A stretch of DNA of 23,940 bases from Rachicladosporium sp. CCFEE 5018. Lineage: Eukaryota; Ascomycota; Dothideomycetes; Cladosporiales; Cladosporiaceae. Each line of letters begins with the position of its first letter. Position 1 is the first letter of the stretch. The translations under genes were made by a program, and so were the position numbers. The notes below the pieces were generated by a model. It saw only the letters and a list, made by a program, of their open reading frames with translations, searched no databases and was not told the DNA's origin. Of this stretch, positions 19,131-23,940 are shown piece after piece. Location: the NCBI GenBank assembly GCA_002077045.2, contig KZ111146.1, forward strand, positions 609,918 to 633,857, in the 5' to 3' direction.

Positions 19131-20810
19131 TTATGCAGGGCGAGGAGTCTTGCCGCTTGAGGTGTCTGGCACGACGTCGAGATATTTGGGCGCCCATTTC
19201 TTGGCCCATTGGCGGAGGACGATGGAGGCTGTGAGTCGAGCGTGTTAGCGAGCGCGTGATAGTAGTATGGGGAGGAAGAGGTGCAACATACCCTTCATGA
19301 ACTTCTTACTAGCATACTTCTTGAAGAACGCATCGTGCATGACCGGGCCGGCGAGATAGTCGATCATGAGCTTGAAGACGGGCATGATCTCATGCTCGGT
19401 GTAGCCGGCGTAGACGGCGAGAGTGGCATCCCACTCGCCGCGGTCAAGTGCGAGGCGGGCAAGGTACATCGCCGCGGCAGCGACGTGGCTGGGAGGGTAC
19501 TTCAGGAAGCGATGGTCGAGACAGCCGATCTCAAGCAGGTACTTGCCAAGTGTGCGGGTTTGGATGTCGTAGTTGTCGGCTTTCGAGATACGGCGGAGAA
19601 AGTTCATCGGGTTCGGGTAGGAGAGGTCGTAGTCGAGAGCACCAAGGACGAAGCGTTCGGCGCTGAGGATCTCGGCTTCGCTGAAGCCATCGTCGGCAAC
19701 GTGCTTGAAGTTCTGGACGTGAGGTGACAAGACTTCTTCGTACTTCGAGGCGATGAACATAGCCGTGACGCCGACAAGCTGGAGGCGGTCAAGCTGTACG
19801 ACCTTGTTGGAGAGGAAGCGGTCGATGATGTTGACCGCGAGGAAGAGCGTCTCAGGCAGTAATCTAAACCGCGTGTGCACCTCGAGCAGCCAGTCGACGA
19901 GGATGCCACGCATCTTCCACTCCAGCTCGTTCTGGTTGTCCATGTAGTCAGGGTTGGGCATCGTGGCGATCTCAAGCTTCTGCATGTACTCGAAGATCTC
20001 GTGGACGTACTCTGCGACCATGAGCGGGTCGTCCATATCCTCAGAGTCCAGGTCCTTAGCCTCCTTCTTGAGCTCCTCGAGAGTTTGGTAGTCGAGGTCG
20101 AGGTCATCGTCGATGATGAGTGAGCCTTTGGACGACAAGCTTGACTTTGACTTTACTTTCTTCTCGACCTCGACAGATACGCCGTTCTTTGGTGGTGGCA
20201 CATTCTCTGATGCCTCATCATCGTCCTCAAGCGCGGCGATGGACTTGGTCGACGAGACATTGCGCTTCTTGACGACGGGTCCACCGACACCAGACCCGCT
20301 TGCAGGTCGCTTGAGGTCCGATGAGGATGATGTGGAATTGGCTGGCTTCGAGCCAAGGACGGTCCGTGTTGATGTAGTACGCGACAGGGTTTGTGTCTTT
20401 TGAATGCCGGCAGGCTTTGCGGTAATCTTCGACGTCAATGTGGTCTTGCCCAGCATCTTCTTCACATCGGCAGTCTCCAGTGTCTCGTTCTTCGCAACAT
20501 TGCTCACGTCTCCGAGTGCAGCACGCTTGCGGGCGATGACGGCGCCATTCGAGGGTACAGTCGTGGCGCGTTTCGTTGCCAGTGCCTTCTTTGGTGGCTC
20601 GCCAGCCGTCGTCTCCAGAGCAGCCGCCTTCGCCCGCGTCAGGCGCGTTGTACCTACACTGACAGTCTCCGCGTTCTCGTCTGTGATCGCCCGTCTGGCG
20701 ACTCGTGCCTATGAGAGGATGTACATCAGTGACCTGAAACAAGCACGACGCGGCAGAAGACGGCCATGCTACTGAGTAATAGTGGTGAGTGGAGGACTTA
20801 CTGGAGGCAT
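19131..20810 (-). CDS. G2/mitotic-specific B-type cyclin
   Basis: Activates Cdk1 to drive entry into mitosis; counterpart of Aspergillus NimE and yeast Clb cyclins. Exons 20810-20802 (nine bases, MPP), 20708-19292 and 19228-19131 give 507 aa. A destruction box RAALGDVSN lies at residues 65-73, the signal for APC/C-driven degradation. The N-terminal 200 residues are Ser/Lys-rich and disordered with an acidic patch. The cyclin box starts around residue 235: MRGILVDWLLEVHTRF (269-284), LAVNIIDRFLS, LVGVTAMFIASKYEE, and the second fold with DYDLSYPNPMNFLRRISKAD and HVAAAAMYLAR. The final 63-base intron (19291-19229) replaces an unlike tail with the family ending KKFMKASIVLRQWAKKWAPKYL. The tiny first exon rests on ATGCCTCCA followed by a GTAAGT donor and in-phase joining to ARVARRAITDENA. 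Confidence 0.95.
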
Positions 20811-21748
20811 GATGCGAGAGTCTTATGCTGATATAGAGGTATACTACCGAGTTCAAGGTAAGTACTGCTGTATGCTGCCAAGCCAGATGTTAGCAATGTT
20901 TTGGTGCGTGATACGCGACCCCGACGTGGTAGTGAGGACACACCAGAAGGGCAGACGAGTCCGTAGGCTGGTCACGTACTCTGAGAAGAGCAGTACGTGG
21001 TGGATGGAGGCGTAGGATGTGCACGAAGAGCCGATATCAACATCAACATGCACACCTTCCCAATGCCGTGTAGGAGATGCTTCGCGTGTAGTAGCCTCTG
21101 GCACCGCAGCCTAAGGGTATCGAGAAGGTGATGAGGCCGCGTCGAGGTCGGGAGAGGGTGCGGTGGGGGAGAGGAGGCGGTTGCTTGGTGGGGAGTATTG
21201 AGCTGGTGCAGAGGCAGACCGGGCGTTTAGAGGTAGAGAAGTCGCTCGGGCCTCTTCCAGCTTTCGAAGCTTGGCGCGTTGATGTTTCGCGTGACGTCCA
21301 CAACAACCGGCGGAGGTGGAGTCGGGCCGGGAGATCGTTGATCGAGGGCGTCAAAGTCGTGATTTAGCGGCGACGCGCGACGGCGATGAGACTTTGATTG
21401 GATTATTCACCAACTATTGGAGATGTGCAATGATAGGCATCAGTGAGCAGCCTTGACACTATCGCGACTTCGCGTGAGTTCTTGCTGTTAGAGTGACTTT
21501 CCGAGCTCGCAGTTGCCATATCAACATCGGGATGCGCGCCTGAGGCCGGCACCCGCAACCTGCCGTAACCTTGTCTGCCTTACCGGAAGAAGCCATCTCT
21601 CTCCCGAACGCCGATATGAGTTGCTAGCATGGGCCGACGGTGGACTGTGGTGCAGACAAAGTGCTGCCATTGAGTCTCACAGAATCGTCCGAGTACCCTA
21701 TTGCCTCTTGCGTAGGCAGTCAGCCCTAGTGGTTCCCTCACGTACACA
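20811..21748. other. Divergent promoter region between cyclin B and mitochondrial uL2
   Basis: These 938 bases contain both promoters. An E2F/MBF-like TTTCGCG at 21285-21291 runs directly into a CRE-like TGACGTCC; either could contribute to cell-cycle or stress control, but this is a motif match only. Small open frames here look like chance. Confidence 0.55.
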
Positions 21749-22937
21749 ATGCTACAACCCCGAATACCCTCAGTCTGCCGCCAATGTCGAGCCCTCCTCC
21801 CTTCCACCACCCGGACATACGCCACAGCCACCGCCCAAGCGAACTACAAGCCCACCACCACCACCTCCACGCCCACAGCTACATCCTCAGATGCCCTCAG
21901 CACCGCCTCCGCCCGCCCCTCTGACCGCCGCGCCGGTGCCTTCCAGCTCAAGACCTACAAACCTCGAACCCCCGGTGTCCGCCACCTCAAACGTCCCATA
22001 AACGACCATCTCTGGAAAGGCTCCCCCCACCGTGCTCTAACCTTCGCCAAAGTCGGCCATGCCAAGGGTGGGCGAAATAATACTGGTCGCGTGACTGTCC
22101 GGCATCGAGGAGGTGGACACAGACGACGAGTGCGGACTGTGGACTTCATGCGGATGGAAGCTGGGAAGCACACGGTGGAGCGGATTGAGTATGATCCGAA
22201 TCGGAGTGCTCATTTGGCTTTGCTTGAGAGAGTGAAGGGCGGGACGAAGAGCTATATCATTGCTGCTGAGGGTTTGAGGGCGGGGGACGTGGTGGAGAGT
22301 TTTCGCGCGGGGATCCCGATGAATTTGCTGGAGAGTATGGGCGGTGTTGTGGATCCGGGTATGCTGGCTGCAAAGACTGCGTTTCGGGGAAATTGTTTGC
22401 CGATGCATATGATTCCTCTGGGGACGCAGGTGTTCAACGTGGGCAGTACGAAGGGGAAGGGTGCTGTGTTTTGTCGCAGCGCAGGAACTTATGCTACAGT
22501 CATTGCGAAGGAGGAGGTGGGTAGCAAGGTCATGGATGTCACTGTCAGGCTGCAGAGTGGGGAGGTGAGAAAGGTTGCTGCGGATGCGTGTGCAACAATC
22601 GGTGTTGCAAGTAACCCGCATCATCAATTTAGGCAACTGGGTAAGGCGGGTAGAAGTAGATGGCTGAACATCCGGCCAACGGTCAGAGGTCTGGCTATGA
22701 ACGCTGCGGACCATCCGCACGGTGGTGGTAGGGGTAAGAGTAAGGGTAATGTGAATCCTGTGTCGATATGGGGCACTCCTGTAAGTTCCATTGCCAGGAA
22801 GGGCGCCGTGAGACTCATGCTGACTTTCTCGACAGGCCAAGGGAGGCTTCAAGACACGGAAGAAGCGCAACCCGAACCAGTACGTTGTGAAAGAGCGAGA
22901 GCGCAACCAGGGCAAGAGGAGGACGCAGAAGAACTAG
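21749..22937 (+). CDS. Mitochondrial large-subunit ribosomal protein uL2m (RML2)
   Basis: Core protein of the mitochondrial large ribosomal subunit near the peptidyl-transferase centre. Exons 21749-22780 and 22836-22937 give 377 aa. Residues 1-30 are basic and hydroxylated without acidic residues and end in TRTYAT, a typical mitochondrial presequence. A Thr/Ser-rich linker follows. L2 hallmarks are GGRNNTGRVTVRHRGGGHRR, RVRTVDF, IEYDPNRSAHLALL, and DHPHGGGRGKSKGNVNP starting at Asp321, which includes the conserved His of bacterial L2. The 55-base intron (GTAAGT, CTGAC branch, GACAG) must be removed: exon 2 then gives the basic tail AKGGFKTRKKRNPNQY and stop at 22935. Reading through the intron would produce a long unlike tail to 23224, which I reject. 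Confidence 0.96.
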
Positions 22938-23379
22938 TCACCGTTCGTGTGGCGTCTTTATTTAATGCAACACCCCAGTCTCCCGAGTCGTGTCCATACA
23001 TCGATAGCAATCGAAGTCCCTGGCTCGACTTTAACAGGAGACAGCACTTGTCGACTTTTTACGTCCAGCGACACTCTTTTGTGTCAATGAAGCGGCTTTT
23101 GGGATGGTGGGTTGACGATGCAGTTGTGTGGAAAATCTACAGCTCGACTGTGTGGTCTCATCAGGTAAGCGTGAGCCTCTGCTGTTCTCTCATTGGTCCG
23201 TTCTACTTCACATGCTGTATTTAACATAAATCAAGAAGGCCGCGAAGAGAGCATATCAAATCAGCAATATGGTCAGCAAACGCAGTGTATACTACTCAAC
23301 ATGATCTTGGAACGATGTCGTCGACCGCATAGGATTTCAGTGCCAAGTACATGTAGCTGCAGGTTTACCTAAAAGCAAA
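22938..23379. other. Intergenic region between uL2m and the phospholipase gene
   Basis: These 442 bases follow the true uL2m stop. They should hold its 3' UTR and the promoter of the next gene, transcribed in the same direction. The frame continuing from the unspliced uL2m intron is not coding-like. Nothing else is recognisable. Confidence 0.6.
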
Positions 23380-23940
23380 ATGACTTCGAGCAGGATGCAG
23401 ATGCCCATACGTCCCAGAGACGCAACGAATAACGATGTAGCGATTGAATATCCTCGAGCCAACGACTTCCATCGATCTGAGACATTCGAGCAGCAACAGC
23501 ACGAAGAACAGATTCACGCCACGCAAAGCCGGGACGATGCAGGACACAGTGCCAAAGCGCATGGTGCTACGCAAACTGCCAACAGCACCACTGACTCAAC
23601 GACAGAAAGCAAGGGCTTTCGCTCACGCATGCGAGGCTTCTACCAGAATGTCGTCAAGCCGGCTTTTCCGGAGGCTATACAGGATGTCAAGATCATGGGT
23701 GGACTTACTGGCCTAGAGCACCGCGTCAAGAAAGATCTCAGTGACCCAAATGTCTTCCCGGAGGTCACTCATGTCGCTGAAGTCCGGCGAGGCAATAGCT
23801 TGTCACCTGGCGAGCAGACATTCATTGAGTATCGCAAGACCCATGTCCGCGATCACTTCGCAGCTTACATCGGTGTCGATCCTGCGGAAGTAAATCCTCT
23901 CGACATTCCGACCATCTCTTTTGGTGGTAGTGGTGGTGGC
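23380..23940 (+). CDS. Cytosolic phospholipase A2-like / lysophospholipase, 5' part only
   Basis: The frame from ATG 23380 is open for 187 codons to the window edge, so the gene is cut off. Residues 1-85 are polar and rich in Gln, His, Ser and Thr. Then come GFYQNVVKPAFPEAIQDVK, SLSPGEQTFIEYRKTHVRDH, YIGVDPAEVNPLDIP, and at the end TISFGGSGGG. The last motif is the oxyanion-loop glycine run that opens the catalytic domain of group IV cPLA2 and fungal lysophospholipases; the nucleophile Ser and catalytic Asp would lie beyond the window. The enzyme would release fatty acids from phospholipids at membranes. The start has a good context (CAAAATGAC), and no intron is needed in the visible part. 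Confidence 0.88.
   Translation, partial: MTSSRMQMPIRPRDATNNDVAIEYPRANDFHRSETFEQQQHEEQIHATQSRDDAGHSAKAHGATQTANSTTDSTTESKGFRSRMRGFYQNVVKPAFPEAIQDVKIMGGLTGLEHRVKKDLSDPNVFPEVTHVAEVRRGNSLSPGEQTFIEYRKTHVRDHFAAYIGVDPAEVNPLDIPTISFGGSGGG

Noticed and set aside
21513..22001. Plus-strand 162-codon Pro-rich frame overlapping the start of uL2m
   Set aside because: It is the out-of-frame reading of the Thr/Ser/Pro-rich presequence and linker of uL2m.
22938..23224. Long C-terminal extension of uL2m obtained by reading through the intron
   Set aside because: A GTAAGT donor, CTGAC branch and acceptor define a 55-base intron whose removal gives the conserved basic tail and a stop at 22935.

Overview
The window is nuclear DNA of a filamentous ascomycete fungus, most likely a dothideomycete. 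Genes are split by short introns (mostly 46-70 bases) with GTRNGT donors, CTRAC-type branch points and YAG acceptors. The protein families (HeLo-domain protein, fungal sugar porter, SEC26, GID4, TRM8, B-type cyclin) are those of Pezizomycotina. I found no tRNA, rRNA, transposon, CRISPR array or viral sequence. All exon borders were worked out by eye from splice signals, reading phase and remembered family motifs; no database was searched.

Layout: a TGGCAA hexanucleotide tandem repeat (1-108); APS kinase of sulfate assimilation (+, 313-992); about 1.2 kb with no supportable gene; an MFS sugar transporter in ten exons (+, 2173-4159); then an accessory block. On the minus strand of that block lies a Ser/Thr kinase with a C2H2-like finger (8666-6267). 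Splice signals and phase suggest it continues into an AIG2/gamma-glutamylcyclotransferase-like plus ankyrin-repeat region (6202-4479). Divergent from it, 587 bases away, is a HeLo-domain protein with a kinase-like but catalytically broken C-terminus (+, 9254-11086).

The right half is core cell biology: COPI beta subunit SEC26 (-, 14258-11259), exon-junction protein Mago nashi in seven exons (+, 14707-15506), the GID/CTLH E3 substrate receptor GID4/Vid24 (+, 16017-17127), tRNA m7G methyltransferase TRM8 (+, 17393-18494), a mitotic B-type cyclin with destruction box (-, 20810-19131), mitochondrial ribosomal protein uL2 (+, 21749-22937) and the start of a cytosolic phospholipase A2-like enzyme (+, 23380 to the window edge).

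Most interesting is the accessory block. A membrane-targeting/cell-death type domain (HeLo) joined to a pseudokinase sits divergent from an apparently active kinase that probably carries ankyrin repeats. This resembles in outline the animal RIPK-MLKL necroptosis pair, although any functional link is inference. Two other points need checking: a one-base frame conflict near the start of the APS kinase gene, which an alternative acceptor would bypass, and an atypical GC-AG intron in the sugar transporter.
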